DNA from: Verrucomicrobia bacterium Tous-C9LFEB
GTDB taxonomy: Bacteria > Verrucomicrobiota > Verrucomicrobiia > Methylacidiphilales > UBA1321
NCBI GenBank assembly: GCA_002304345.1
Contig: NEUU01000001.1
Span: 248,001 to 312,000 of the forward strand
Direction of reading: 5' to 3'
DNA: 64,000 bases
Shown here: in pieces, positions 17,079 to 25,834 of the stretch
Layout: each line of letters opens with the position of its first letter
How positions within the stretch are numbered: position 1 is the first letter of the stretch
Notes under the pieces: generated by a model
Seen by the model: only the letters and a program-made list of their open reading frames with translations
Databases searched by the model: none
Told to the model about the DNA's origin: nothing
Made by a program: the position numbers and the translations under genes

Positions 17079-19307
17079 ATGAAATTCATTCGTACAGAGA
17101 GTCTTGGGGGGATAAAGGGAGTGAGGGCCCGCAAGCAATTAGGCAAAGCGTTATTGCGAGTTTTAGCGCTTTTGATAGTGTCGGGAGCGACTTACAGTGT
17201 GGCATGGGGGCAATCCACGACGACGGCGTCGACGACGCAAAAGCCAGCCACGACGCAGGCTGATGCAGGCAAAAAGAAGCCAGCAGTACAAGCCGATACG
17301 ATTGTGGTGCAGGATAGCGCGGTGACTTCGGAAGAAGTGGCGGCACATGAACTGGCTACCGTGGCGGGCGGCACGAGCTTGATTAATACAGCTCAACTGC
17401 TCAAGGGGAGGGTGGCGAATGTGGCGGATGCTCTGAAAATGCAGCCCGGCGTTTGGGCTCAATCCCAAACGGGTGCGGAAGCGACGCGGTTGTCGATTCG
17501 CGGTTCGGGCATTACACGCGGGGCGAATCTCTTTGGTTGGGGCACGCAAGTCTTGATCGACGGGCTGCCGCAGTGGTCCACCTCCGGCTTCCCGTATGAA
17601 CATATCGATCCTTCGGTAACGAGCCGCATTGATGTGTTGCGCGGCGGCAACGCTTTCAGTTACGGACCGCTTTCGTTGGGCGGCGTTGTGAATTACGTGA
17701 CGCGAACCGGGTATGAGGCTTCCCCTTTCGAGTTGAGAGTGGAAGCGGGCAGTTATGGCTACTTCAAACAAGTGGCGAGCTCGGGTTTGGTGGAAGGCCC
17801 GGCGGACTATTATCTCGCGGTGGATCACATGGATCTGGGGGGATATCGGACCAATTCCGAATCGACGTCTTCGCGCGTGGTGACGAATGTGGGGTATAAG
17901 ATTAATGAGGATATTTCCACGCGTTTTAACTTCCGCTATGCACAGCAGTATCAGGAAGATCCCGGTACACTGACGAAGCGGCAGTTGGAAGCGAACCCGC
18001 AACAAGCCAACCCGAATTACAACAACCAGGTTTTGACTCGTGCGAATCCGGGCAGCTTCCTAGCGGGAAATACGACCAGGGTGCAGCTCGATCCAGATTC
18101 CTCTCTCGAGACCGGATTCCAGTACAATAACGTTCCGATCAACGGTCTCGGTGGTAATAATCAAACCAACTTTGATTTCGATGATTTCTCGGGTTCGCTC
18201 CGCTTCAACCGGGATGACTTGCTCTTTGGCGATCACCAGAGCAAGACGCTCTTCGGGTTCTACGCTTGGACGCAGTTGAACGCGACGTTTGATAGTTTTG
18301 ATAACAACTGGAAAGCGACTGGTCGTCGTCCGTCGGACGCTTCGGACTGGACGTGGGTGGCGCAGAATCAATTGGAAGTGGTTAAAAATCTCTGGTTGGA
18401 AACCGGCGCATCAGTGGCGTGGCAGACGCGCTGGACTCAGATCGAGTATTCGAGCCTCACGGCCGAGCAGAAGGAAGTCAGTGCCGAATACCTGAACTTT
18501 CTGCCCCGTTTGGGCGTGCGGTACGAATATGCGCAGGACCAGCAGGTTTTTGCCAATGTGACGCGTTCGGTGGACGCTCCGTCCTCCAACAGCTTCATCC
18601 GCACCAATGGCGCGGCGGGCATCCCGGTTAATACGGTCAATCTGAATGAGCAGTCGGCGACCACGGCAGAAATCGGTACACGTGGAACCTCCGGCATCTT
18701 CAAGTGGGACCTCAGTCTTTACCACTCGTGGGTTTCAAACGAATTGTTGAACGTGAACGTGACCCCGAATGCGGCAGCCGCCACGATCATTGCTTCCAAT
18801 GCGTCGGCGACGCACCATCAAGGCGTCGAAGCGGGATTGGACACCACGTTGTGGAAGGACAAGGAGATTCCCCACAATAAGGATGCCCAGCCCAGTCGGG
18901 TGGTCTTCCAACAGGTCTATACGCTGAATGATTTCTACTTCGATAACGATGCGACGTTCGGCAAGAATCAGTTACCGGCGGTCCCGGTGCATTTCTATCA
19001 AGCGGCGATCAACTACGAGCACGAGTCGGGCTTTTACTTTGGTGTGAATAGTGAAGCCTCACTGGTACCTTACTTCGTCGACTACCAGAACACGATTACG
19101 GCCGATCCCTACGCCATCTTCGGGACGCGTATCGGCTGGCAGCAGCCGGGCAAGGGGTGGGAAGTGTATCTGGAGTTGAAGAATATTCTGGATGAAACGT
19201 ATGCCTCTCAGGTGGCTCCGGTTTACAAGGCCAATGGGGTTGACCAATCGGCATTCTATCCGGGCGTAGGCCGTACCCTGACCGGTGGCGTTTCTTACAA
19301 GTTCTAG
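17079..19307 (+). CDS. TonB-dependent outer-membrane receptor
   Basis: The product has 742 residues. After a signal peptide ending at about VAWG comes a TonB box (ADTIVVQDSAV), a plug domain (VADALKMQPGV, TRLSIRGSG, IDVLRGGNAFSYGPLSLGG) and a 22-strand beta-barrel ending in GGVSYKF with the final Phe. The layout follows FecA-like siderophore receptors, but the neighbours are organosulfur monooxygenases and an MFS carrier, so it may import an organosulfur compound or an iron chelate. It is first in a two-gene operon. Energy probably comes from the TonB-ExbB-ExbD set at 43179-45065. Confidence 0.93.
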   Translation: MKFIRTESLGGIKGVRARKQLGKALLRVLALLIVSGATYSVAWGQSTTTASTTQKPATTQADAGKKKPAVQADTIVVQDSAVTSEEVAAHELATVAGGTSLINTAQLLKGRVANVADALKMQPGVWAQSQTGAEATRLSIRGSGITRGANLFGWGTQVLIDGLPQWSTSGFPYEHIDPSVTSRIDVLRGGNAFSYGPLSLGGVVNYVTRTGYEASPFELRVEAGSYGYFKQVASSGLVEGPADYYLAVDHMDLGGYRTNSESTSSRVVTNVGYKINEDISTRFNFRYAQQYQEDPGTLTKRQLEANPQQANPNYNNQVLTRANPGSFLAGNTTRVQLDPDSSLETGFQYNNVPINGLGGNNQTNFDFDDFSGSLRFNRDDLLFGDHQSKTLFGFYAWTQLNATFDSFDNNWKATGRRPSDASDWTWVAQNQLEVVKNLWLETGASVAWQTRWTQIEYSSLTAEQKEVSAEYLNFLPRLGVRYEYAQDQQVFANVTRSVDAPSSNSFIRTNGAAGIPVNTVNLNEQSATTAEIGTRGTSGIFKWDLSLYHSWVSNELLNVNVTPNAAAATIIASNASATHHQGVEAGLDTTLWKDKEIPHNKDAQPSRVVFQQVYTLNDFYFDNDATFGKNQLPAVPVHFYQAAINYEHESGFYFGVNSEASLVPYFVDYQNTITADPYAIFGTRIGWQQPGKGWEVYLELKNILDETYASQVAPVYKANGVDQSAFYPGVGRTLTGGVSYKF

Positions 19308-19336
19308 TCAGTATCTCCTAGGTTAATAGTGCATCA

Positions 19337-19362
19337 CGCCAGAGGAAGAGATTCCTCTGGCG
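19337..19362 (+). terminator. Intercistronic hairpin between receptor and MFS gene
   Basis: A perfect 11-bp stem CGCCAGAGGAA / TTCCTCTGGCG with a GAGA loop, extendable by five more pairs across a one-base bulge. No T-run follows. It more likely attenuates read-through or protects the receptor mRNA than fully terminates. Confidence 0.6.
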
Positions 19363-19386
19363 TTGATGTGTAGAGAGGAAAAGACG

Positions 19387-20688
19387 ATGACACATTCTAT
19401 AGTAGCACCATCCGGTGCGTGGCACTGGTTTCATAACCGCTGGGCTACGCTCACACTTTTTGCCCTCCTTTTTCTCGTCTGCTACATCGACCGTTTTATT
19501 CTGGGCGCGCTCCTCACTCCGATCAAAGAGGAGTTGGGCATTACGGATGAACAACTCGGACGGCTCAATGTGGTGTTTGTTCTCGCCTATATCGGGATCG
19601 TTCCGCTCTGGGGCTATCTCGGCGACCGCTTTTCCCGTAAATGGTTTATCTTCGCCTCGTTGGTGCTCTGGAGCTTCTCTTCAATAGGCAGTGGCCTGGC
19701 GGCGACCTTTGGTTCGTTGCTCATCTGGCGCGCCCTAGTCGGACTTGGGGAGGGGATTTTCTCTGGCATGGCTCCGGGTTGGATTGCGGATACATTTGGG
19801 CCCAAGCTGCGTAGTTTTGCCTTTGCTGTGGTGCAGAGCACGAGTCAGATTGCGGCCTGGGTTGCGTATCATTATGGCGGGAAAATCGCAGCGGAATCGA
19901 GTTGGCACAACGCGCTCTTCATCGCGGGAGCCCCCGGCTTGGTTCTGGCGTTGGGCGTGATTTTTTTACGGGAACCCAAGCCCGGAGCTGCAGATACGGT
20001 GGCGCAGAAGAATGAAACCAAGCCATCGTTTTCGGAGATACTGACTTTTCTTAAGCAGAAGCACTATGTGCTCTATGTGAGTGCCTATACGGTACGCATG
20101 CTGGCCGTGAGCGGCCTCTTTTTCTGGGGTGCCGTTTTGTTGCATCGTGAATTTGGCGTGAGCAACAAAGAGGCGACCAGCTTCATTGGTGGTGCGTATT
20201 TCTTCGCCGGCGTGCCGGGGATTTTCTTTGGAGGAATTCTCGCGGGACGCCTTGCCCGCCGCCTGCGGGGCGCTTATGCTTTCTGGCTTGTGGGAGCGGA
20301 AGTGCTGGCGGGGATTGCGGTGGCGACTGTGCTGACGTTTGTACACGACATCGAGACCGCCAAATGGCTTATTCTGGCGCAAATGTTCTTTGCCGGGAAT
20401 AGCTGGGGTGTGATCAATCCGCTGCTATTCGACTTTGCTCCGGCCCGACTGCGCAGTATCGCGGTCTCCGTGGCGTTAGCGGTATCGACCGGGGGCAGCA
20501 CTTTTCTCTACGCGCAGTTGCTCGGATACGTCTCCGATTTGCATGGGATTCGGGTCGCCCTCTACCTGGTGCCTGCCGGATATTTTGTGGCGGCGACGTT
20601 GTGGTTGATTCTCGGCCTCAGCCAAAACCGCGTGAGACCGGAAACCGACGTTGCGGTCCAGACTTTGGAACCAGCCACCGCGGCATGA
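19387..20688 (+). CDS. MFS transporter (spinster/ACS-like, 12 TM)
   Basis: The product has 433 residues with about 12 membrane segments. It has the MFS signature GYLGDRFSRKWFI between TM2 and TM3 and LVGLGEGIFSGMAPGWIAD in TM4-5. It is a close paralogue of the carrier at 36064-37386; both begin HWFHNRW and share IDRF-LGALLTPIK. ATG 19387 is chosen for the AGAGGA 10 bases upstream. It probably carries a small organic anion across the inner membrane after the receptor. It is convergent with the next gene, leaving only 3 bp. Confidence 0.88.
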   Translation: MTHSIVAPSGAWHWFHNRWATLTLFALLFLVCYIDRFILGALLTPIKEELGITDEQLGRLNVVFVLAYIGIVPLWGYLGDRFSRKWFIFASLVLWSFSSIGSGLAATFGSLLIWRALVGLGEGIFSGMAPGWIADTFGPKLRSFAFAVVQSTSQIAAWVAYHYGGKIAAESSWHNALFIAGAPGLVLALGVIFLREPKPGAADTVAQKNETKPSFSEILTFLKQKHYVLYVSAYTVRMLAVSGLFFWGAVLLHREFGVSNKEATSFIGGAYFFAGVPGIFFGGILAGRLARRLRGAYAFWLVGAEVLAGIAVATVLTFVHDIETAKWLILAQMFFAGNSWGVINPLLFDFAPARLRSIAVSVALAVSTGGSTFLYAQLLGYVSDLHGIRVALYLVPAGYFVAATLWLILGLSQNRVRPETDVAVQTLEPATAA

Positions 20689-20691
20689 AGA

Positions 20692-21951
20692 TCAGATCAG
20701 TGCGTTCTTCGGCGGACGTGTGCCATTGAGCACGTAGTTGCCGAGGAACTGGGTTTTCCAGCGGATCGGATCGTGCAGTGTGTGCGTTCGGGCATTGCGC
20801 CAGTGTCGATCGAAGTTGAACTTGGGGAAGGTCGACTTGGTGCCGCAGAGTTCAAAGAGACCGTTGGTGACCAAGAGAGCGGCGTGATCGGTTGCGATCC
20901 GTGCCTGGGCGACGGCGAAAGAGGCGGCGAGCGATGTTTCTTCGGTGGTATTGGCACGAGCGATATCGGTCAGCTCGGCTCCCCGGCGCAGGAACAAACG
21001 GGCCGCATCCACGGCCTGTTGGAATTCGCCCACTTTCTGAATAATGAGCGGCTCGTCCGAGAGTCGATCCAAGCCGCTGCCATGCCACGGGCGGGCCTCT
21101 GTTTTGACATAGTGGATGGCATCCTTGAGCGCTTCCTCGGCGATGCCGAGATCAATGGCGGCGTGGGGGATTTGACCCCACGAGTGGCCAACTTGGGGCC
21201 GTTTCAAATCAAAACGAGGAAAGAGTTCATGTTCGGTGACGTAGACGTTATCAATCGTGATGGTCCCGCTGGCGGTGGTGCGCTGTCCCATGCTGTGCCA
21301 GTCATTGTGAATGGTCAGCCCCGGTGAATCGCTTCGGACGTAGGCCATCCAGAGACGGTTCTGTTCGTCGAGTGTAAAGATCGGAATCCATTGGGCGAAG
21401 AGAGCGCCCGTGCAGTAGGCCTTTTCTCCGTTGATGCGGTATGCTCCTTTGACCTTGGTGAGACGCGTTTTGTAATCGGCCATGCCCTTCGTGTTCGTTG
21501 CTTCGGAGAGGGCGTTGCCAATCCGCTCGCCCTTCAGGAAGCGGCGGAAATAGAATTCCTGCTGGGTCTGCGTGCCGTCGCGGACGCTCTCGACAAAGGC
21601 GACGTGATTCTGCGGGATCTGGCCCAGGCTGGGATCGGCGGCAGAAAGGATGCGGAATACCTCGGCAAGCGTGACGGCGGTGATTTCAGCGCCGCCGAAT
21701 TCCTTGGGAACGGTGGCACCGTAGAGACCGATTTCGGAGAGGAGTTCGACCTCGCGATAGGGGAGATCGCGATTACGATCACGCTCGGAGGCGGTGGCGC
21801 GAAAAATCTCGGCGGCCTCCTTGGCGGCGACTATGGCCTCCTCGTCATTGCGGAGGATGCGGACCGGTTGTGGTTTCGGTTGAGTTTTTTTCTTCTTTCG
21901 AGAAATTCCGCGTTGATAGGCCGTCGGTTTACGGAGCAGGGAGAGGGACAT
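20692..21951 (-). CDS. Acyl-CoA-dehydrogenase-fold flavin monooxygenase (SfnB/DszC type)
   Basis: The product has 419 residues from ATG 21951. The fold is that of acyl-CoA dehydrogenases: N-terminal helical domain with LSEIGLYGATVPKEFGGAE, a central beta domain (GNALSEA, RINGEKAYCTGALFA, GQRTTASGTI) and a C-terminal helical bundle ending GNYVLNGTRPP. Family members with this wording are the sulfur-acquisition enzymes SfnB and, more distantly, the sulfoxide/sulfone monooxygenase DszC, which use FMNH2 and O2. It is last in an operon with two luciferase-like monooxygenases. The substrate is inferred to be an organosulfur compound. Confidence 0.8.
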   Translation of the reverse strand: MSLSLLRKPTAYQRGISRKKKKTQPKPQPVRILRNDEEAIVAAKEAAEIFRATASERDRNRDLPYREVELLSEIGLYGATVPKEFGGAEITAVTLAEVFRILSAADPSLGQIPQNHVAFVESVRDGTQTQQEFYFRRFLKGERIGNALSEATNTKGMADYKTRLTKVKGAYRINGEKAYCTGALFAQWIPIFTLDEQNRLWMAYVRSDSPGLTIHNDWHSMGQRTTASGTITIDNVYVTEHELFPRFDLKRPQVGHSWGQIPHAAIDLGIAEEALKDAIHYVKTEARPWHGSGLDRLSDEPLIIQKVGEFQQAVDAARLFLRRGAELTDIARANTTEETSLAASFAVAQARIATDHAALLVTNGLFELCGTKSTFPKFNFDRHWRNARTHTLHDPIRWKTQFLGNYVLNGTRPPKNALI

Positions 21952-21962
21952 GATGGAAAAGA

Positions 21963-23018
21963 TTACGCCACTGCGGCCGCTGGCTCCGGGGCGTGGGTTT
22001 TGTGCTGTCGGACATCGGGACGCAGCCATCCGAGCGGACCGGCCACGTCGTGGGCCAGACGCTTGAGGAGAGTCACTTTTTCGTCGAACTTCAATCCGGC
22101 GAAGGTGAAGTAGAAGAGAAAATCGGTGAATCCGATGCGCTCTTCCTCGGCGCGTAAAACTTTCACAATGTTGTCGGGATGACCTTTGATCAGGAGCTGT
22201 GAACTTTGGTGACGTTCGCGCAATTCGTCGAGAGTCTTGGCTTGCTTGGTCAATCCGCGCTTGAGATTGACGAGTGCTTCGCTCTGCGTGATTTGCCAGT
22301 AGCGTTCGAGCGCCTCTTCTTCGTTATCCCACGGAAAGACGATGCGCCAGATGCCGATGCGGGGCTCATGCGGTCGAGTCCACGCGGAACGAAATGCTTC
22401 CGCTGCCTCGGCATTGGTCTGGCTGATGGGGAGTTCCCATCGGCCCTGGTCAACGTTCAGGAGGAGGTTCACCCCTTCGCGCGCGGCAAAGACGGAGCGT
22501 TCCCGGCTGCCGCTGGCCCACCAGACACGTTGATCGAGGCCGTTTCCGGGAGGTTGAAGAAACGCTCCGGTGGGAGGCAGCGGTTCGCCGCGTAGAGCCT
22601 TGAGGAGTTTGCTCAAACCTGTGACGGCGCGTTGATGGCGTTCGTCAAAGGGCACGCCGAACGGCTCGAATTCCTCTGCGACGGGTTCGCCAGCTCCAAC
22701 TCCGAAGGAGAGTCGGCCTTTAAGCAGCAGATTGGTTACGGCGGCGTCTTCCGCGAGGCGCAGGGGATTTTCAAATGGCAGTGTGACAACGCCAGTGGCG
22801 AGTTGAATCTTTTTCGTGTGCTCGGCGGCTTTGACGAGAAATGGAAAGGGCGAGGAGAGTCGCGCGCGAAAAGTCTGGAAGTGGAGTTGCGACACCCACG
22901 CGGTATGGATGCCGACTTCTTCTGCTATGCGAATGAGTTCGAGTGTCTCCTCATAAACTTTTTCGGTCGGACCTTCGCCGGTGGGGTGAATGAAGACGCC
23001 TGCTTTGACTTGGCTCAT
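21963..23018 (-). CDS. LLM-class flavin-dependent oxidoreductase (luciferase-like)
   Basis: The product has 351 residues from ATG 23018; longer in-frame extension has no family similarity. It shows the bacterial-luciferase TIM barrel: VKAGVFIHP, HTAWVSQLHF, KIQLATGVVTLPFENPLRLAED, GRLSFGVGAGE. Such enzymes use FMNH2 and O2 to oxidise long-chain aldehydes, sulfonates or sulfones. The position between a DszA/DmoA-like and an SfnB/DszC-like enzyme suggests a step in desulfurization. It may need a separate flavin reductase; none of the DszD type is adjacent. Confidence 0.83.
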   Translation of the reverse strand: MSQVKAGVFIHPTGEGPTEKVYEETLELIRIAEEVGIHTAWVSQLHFQTFRARLSSPFPFLVKAAEHTKKIQLATGVVTLPFENPLRLAEDAAVTNLLLKGRLSFGVGAGEPVAEEFEPFGVPFDERHQRAVTGLSKLLKALRGEPLPPTGAFLQPPGNGLDQRVWWASGSRERSVFAAREGVNLLLNVDQGRWELPISQTNAEAAEAFRSAWTRPHEPRIGIWRIVFPWDNEEEALERYWQITQSEALVNLKRGLTKQAKTLDELRERHQSSQLLIKGHPDNIVKVLRAEEERIGFTDFLFYFTFAGLKFDEKVTLLKRLAHDVAGPLGWLRPDVRQHKTHAPEPAAAVA

Positions 23019-23053
23019 AAATGAATTCAGTAAGTGATTTGAATGGAGTAAAT

Positions 23054-24463
23054 CTAGACGGTGGCTGCAGCCGGGATTGGTTCCGGAGTCACGAGTCGTT
23101 GCCGCCACGTTTCGCGCTCGGGCCGGGCGAGACCGATATTTTCGCGCAAGGTTTTGCCAGTGTACTCGGTGCGAACGAGCCCGCGCTTGCGCAATTCGGG
23201 GATAAGGAGCCGCACGATGTCCTCGGTGCCGCTGGGGTTGTAGGCCGTGCGCAGCATGAAACCGTCGCATGCATAATTCTCGAACCATTTTTCAATTTCA
23301 TCGGCGATCTGCGTGGGAGTGCCGACGAATCGTGCAAACGTTAATCCCGAAGCGAATCGACGGGCGAGTTGGCCAAGCGTGAGGGAATCCTTGCGTGCAA
23401 TGGCCGCGAGAGCGTTGACGTGGCCTTGCATGCCTTGTACTGCGATGCTGGAGAGAATGGGTTCGGCGGGTTCATCAAGCGAATAGCCGCTGAGATCTTT
23501 CTCTATCATGCCGGAAAGCTGTACGAGCGCTTGCCGGGCATCATTCAGTTCGAGCAGAAGGGCTTCCTTTTCGCGGGCAATGGCTTCGTTTTCGCCGACG
23601 ATGATCAGCGCCCCGGGCAGGACTTTGAGTTCCGAGGCCGTGCGGCCAAACTTGGGCAGACGCGATTTGAGGTCGGTGTAAAACGCTTTGGCGACGTCGA
23701 TGTTTGGCTGCGGGGTGAAGATCACTTCGGCCCAGCGGGCGGCAAAGTCGCGGCCTTCTTCGGACGAGCCCGCTTGAGCGATAACCGGACGGCCTTGAGG
23801 GGGACGGGGAATATTGAGCGGTCCCTGCACATGGAAGTGCTCGCCATGGTGATTGAGTTCATGGACCTTGGCGGGATCGATGACGGTGTTGTTCTCTTTG
23901 TCGAAGATTACCGCATCATCTTCCCAAGTATCCCACAGGCCGAAGACAGTTTCGACAAACTCATCGGCGCGGTTGTAGCGCGCGGAGCGTTGTAGTTGCC
24001 GGGCGAGGCCGTAGTTGTGGGCCTCGGCATCGTCGTGCGACGTGACTACGTTCCAAACGGCGCGACCGCCGCTCAGGTGATCGAGCGTGGCGAGAGAGCG
24101 GGCTGCGGTGAAGGGGTGTTGGTAGCTCGTGGAAAGGGTGACGGCGAGGCCGAGGTGTTTCGTCGCCCCGGCCAGCGCGGCGACGATGAGCAGGGGATCA
24201 GGATGTGCGGCTCCCCACGTTCCAGTGCGGAGAGCCAATTCGCGCGATTCGGGATTGCGGCCCGGAATCGCGAGCTTGTCGGCGAAGAAGATGAAGTCAA
24301 AGCCGCCTCGCTCCATGGATTGCGCAATCTCCACGTAATAAGGTATTTCCAGGAAACGATGATGCTCGGCTTGAGGGTGCTTCCAGCCACCTTGGACGCC
24401 AGTTCCTGGGCCAGCGGTGATGATCGAGCCTAGGGCCAATTTCTCTTTATTTTTGCGTGCCAT
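23054..24463 (-). CDS. DszA/DmoA/NtaA-type FMN monooxygenase
   Basis: The product has 469 residues, the usual length of the NtaA/SnaA/DszA/DmoA branch of the LLM family. Hallmarks are GFDFIFFADKL, the block YQHPFTAARSLATLDHLSGG, AVWNVVTS and FTPQPNIDVAKAFY. Known members oxidise dibenzothiophene sulfone (DszA), dimethyl sulfide (DmoA), nitrilotriacetate or pristinamycin with FMNH2 and O2, so the exact substrate is open. It is first in the three-gene monooxygenase operon, with a CCTATA dyad 9-30 bases before its ATG. Confidence 0.85.
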   Translation of the reverse strand: MARKNKEKLALGSIITAGPGTGVQGGWKHPQAEHHRFLEIPYYVEIAQSMERGGFDFIFFADKLAIPGRNPESRELALRTGTWGAAHPDPLLIVAALAGATKHLGLAVTLSTSYQHPFTAARSLATLDHLSGGRAVWNVVTSHDDAEAHNYGLARQLQRSARYNRADEFVETVFGLWDTWEDDAVIFDKENNTVIDPAKVHELNHHGEHFHVQGPLNIPRPPQGRPVIAQAGSSEEGRDFAARWAEVIFTPQPNIDVAKAFYTDLKSRLPKFGRTASELKVLPGALIIVGENEAIAREKEALLLELNDARQALVQLSGMIEKDLSGYSLDEPAEPILSSIAVQGMQGHVNALAAIARKDSLTLGQLARRFASGLTFARFVGTPTQIADEIEKWFENYACDGFMLRTAYNPSGTEDIVRLLIPELRKRGLVRTEYTGKTLRENIGLARPERETWRQRLVTPEPIPAAATV

Positions 24464-24471
24464 ATATAATG

Positions 24472-24493
24472 TCTATAATTCCTATAAGATAGA
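24472..24493 (-). promoter_or_regulatory. Operator-like dyad upstream of monooxygenase operon
   Basis: TCTAT-N12-ATAGA containing CCTATAAG on the plus strand. On the coding strand it reads TTATAGGAATTATAGACA, which matches the operator at the TonB receptor in 16 of 18 positions. It lies directly before the start codon, so binding would block transcription or early elongation. Confidence 0.5.
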
Positions 24494-24549
24494 TCAACAT
24501 AAGAATGTCGGGTCGTCAACAGAATTAAGTAATAGAGAGGCGGTGTGAG

Positions 24550-24589
24550 TGAAAAAAAGAGCGGAGCGCTCTTGGAGGCGCTCCGCTCT
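24550..24589 (-). terminator. Rho-independent terminator of the corrinoid operon
   Basis: Perfect 12-bp stem AGAGCGGAGCGC / GCGCTCCGCTCT with an 8-nt loop. On the minus strand it is followed by seven T residues, so it ends the transcript of the nine-gene operon that finishes at 24617. Confidence 0.88.
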
Positions 24590-24616
24590 ACGTAAGTAAA
24601 ATCGGGGATGACGTCG

Positions 24617-25834
24617 TTACGATAACATTTCGATGAAGGTCTTGATCTTGGTGATTTGTTCTTCGGTTGGCGCTTCCTCGGCATGGACGTTGTGTTCGAG
24701 TGCCACCATCGGAATTCCCTGTTTTTTGAAGTAGTCGCGCTCGAGTCCTTGCACGACGCTACCATAAGGACAGCCGGTGACGGACGCGGAGAGGATACCG
24801 CGAGCATTGGTTTGCCTCACCAGTTGTTCAATCCCGGTTTTGCGATAAATCGCGGAAGCGCCCGCGACTTCACCAAGTTCACCTTTGACTTGGGCTTCAA
24901 ACAGATAGTGTGCGATCGATTCCAGTGGTGGTATATCCTCGCGGAAATCGGACGTACCGTGCGTGGCCCAGCCCACGATGGCCCCACGCGATTCTTCCAC
25001 GATCTGAAGTAGTCTTGGTCCCGAGGCAAAGCCTCCGGCAAGCACGAGCGGGATGACGGCTTGGGTGGGAGTCTGCAGCGGGGCAGATTCCAGCTCCCCG
25101 ATAAGTTGGTCGAGAATCGCGAGGAAGCGATCCGGATCACCATAGTAGTGGCTGGATGCTGCGAGTAGTTGGCCCGTAGGGCCAGCTCGTAGATAGAGAG
25201 GGTTGTGAAGTCGCAGATTGAGCAACTGTCGCATTTTCGCGTTCACTTTGTTGCGGAGCTTGAGTTCTTCACGGACTCGATCAAGGTCGACTGGCTTCCC
25301 GGTGAGCCAGATGGCGACGCGTTCCAATTCGTGGACAAGATACTTCACCAACTCTTCCCGGCATTCGCTGGCCTTGAACGCGGTGGCCGCATCAATGCAG
25401 AAGAGTTCGTAACCGTCGTTCTGGGCGAATTCAAATACCATGCTGATCGGTTCGCAGGTGGAGCCGAAGTAGAGAACACGCTTGATTGCGTTGTTCCTCC
25501 GTAAGTGCAGGCGGCCTGCAATGGCTTTGATCATCGAGCAGAATTCTGATGGGATCTGGTGATAATTTTCGGCCACGGCTTCAGCATGGAGGCTGTCCTC
25601 CCGCCAGAGTTCGTGAATGCCGATGGGGATCGTGTCGCAGGAGCGAATGAGTGGCGCTTCCCACGAGTTACCTCCCCAGATCGCAGATTTACCTTGAGAC
25701 ACGAGCTGTTCGATCTCGGCGACGGTATGAGATCGGGCCAGCGCGGCGAGTGCCTGCAGACCTTCCGAAGTGGGAAGATGATGAGCGGAATTAGCAGTGC
25801 GACGCGGTGATTTAGGAGTGAGTGTAGTGCTCAT
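24617..25834 (-). CDS. 2-hydroxyacyl-CoA dehydratase/double-cubane-type iron-sulfur protein (HgdB-like)
   Basis: The product has 405 residues from ATG 25834; this start overlaps the end of the upstream gene by 23 bp. It belongs to the COG1775 family (HgdB, BcrC, DCCP) that carries an Fe-S cluster reduced by an ATP-driven activase. Likely cluster cysteines lie in FGSTCEPISM, the FCIDAAT segment and SVTGCPYGSVV. No dehydratase substrate gene (CoA transferase, enoyl reductase) is nearby. Next to RACo and methyltransferases, it may deliver low-potential electrons to a corrinoid or reduce a small molecule. The function is inferred. Confidence 0.7.
   Translation of the reverse strand: MSTTLTPKSPRRTANSAHHLPTSEGLQALAALARSHTVAEIEQLVSQGKSAIWGGNSWEAPLIRSCDTIPIGIHELWREDSLHAEAVAENYHQIPSEFCSMIKAIAGRLHLRRNNAIKRVLYFGSTCEPISMVFEFAQNDGYELFCIDAATAFKASECREELVKYLVHELERVAIWLTGKPVDLDRVREELKLRNKVNAKMRQLLNLRLHNPLYLRAGPTGQLLAASSHYYGDPDRFLAILDQLIGELESAPLQTPTQAVIPLVLAGGFASGPRLLQIVEESRGAIVGWATHGTSDFREDIPPLESIAHYLFEAQVKGELGEVAGASAIYRKTGIEQLVRQTNARGILSASVTGCPYGSVVQGLERDYFKKQGIPMVALEHNVHAEEAPTEEQITKIKTFIEMLS

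Noticed and set aside
17079-19307. Confident call as iron-siderophore receptor
   Set aside because: Plug and barrel are FecA-like, but the neighbours have no siderophore or iron genes; the cargo is left open.
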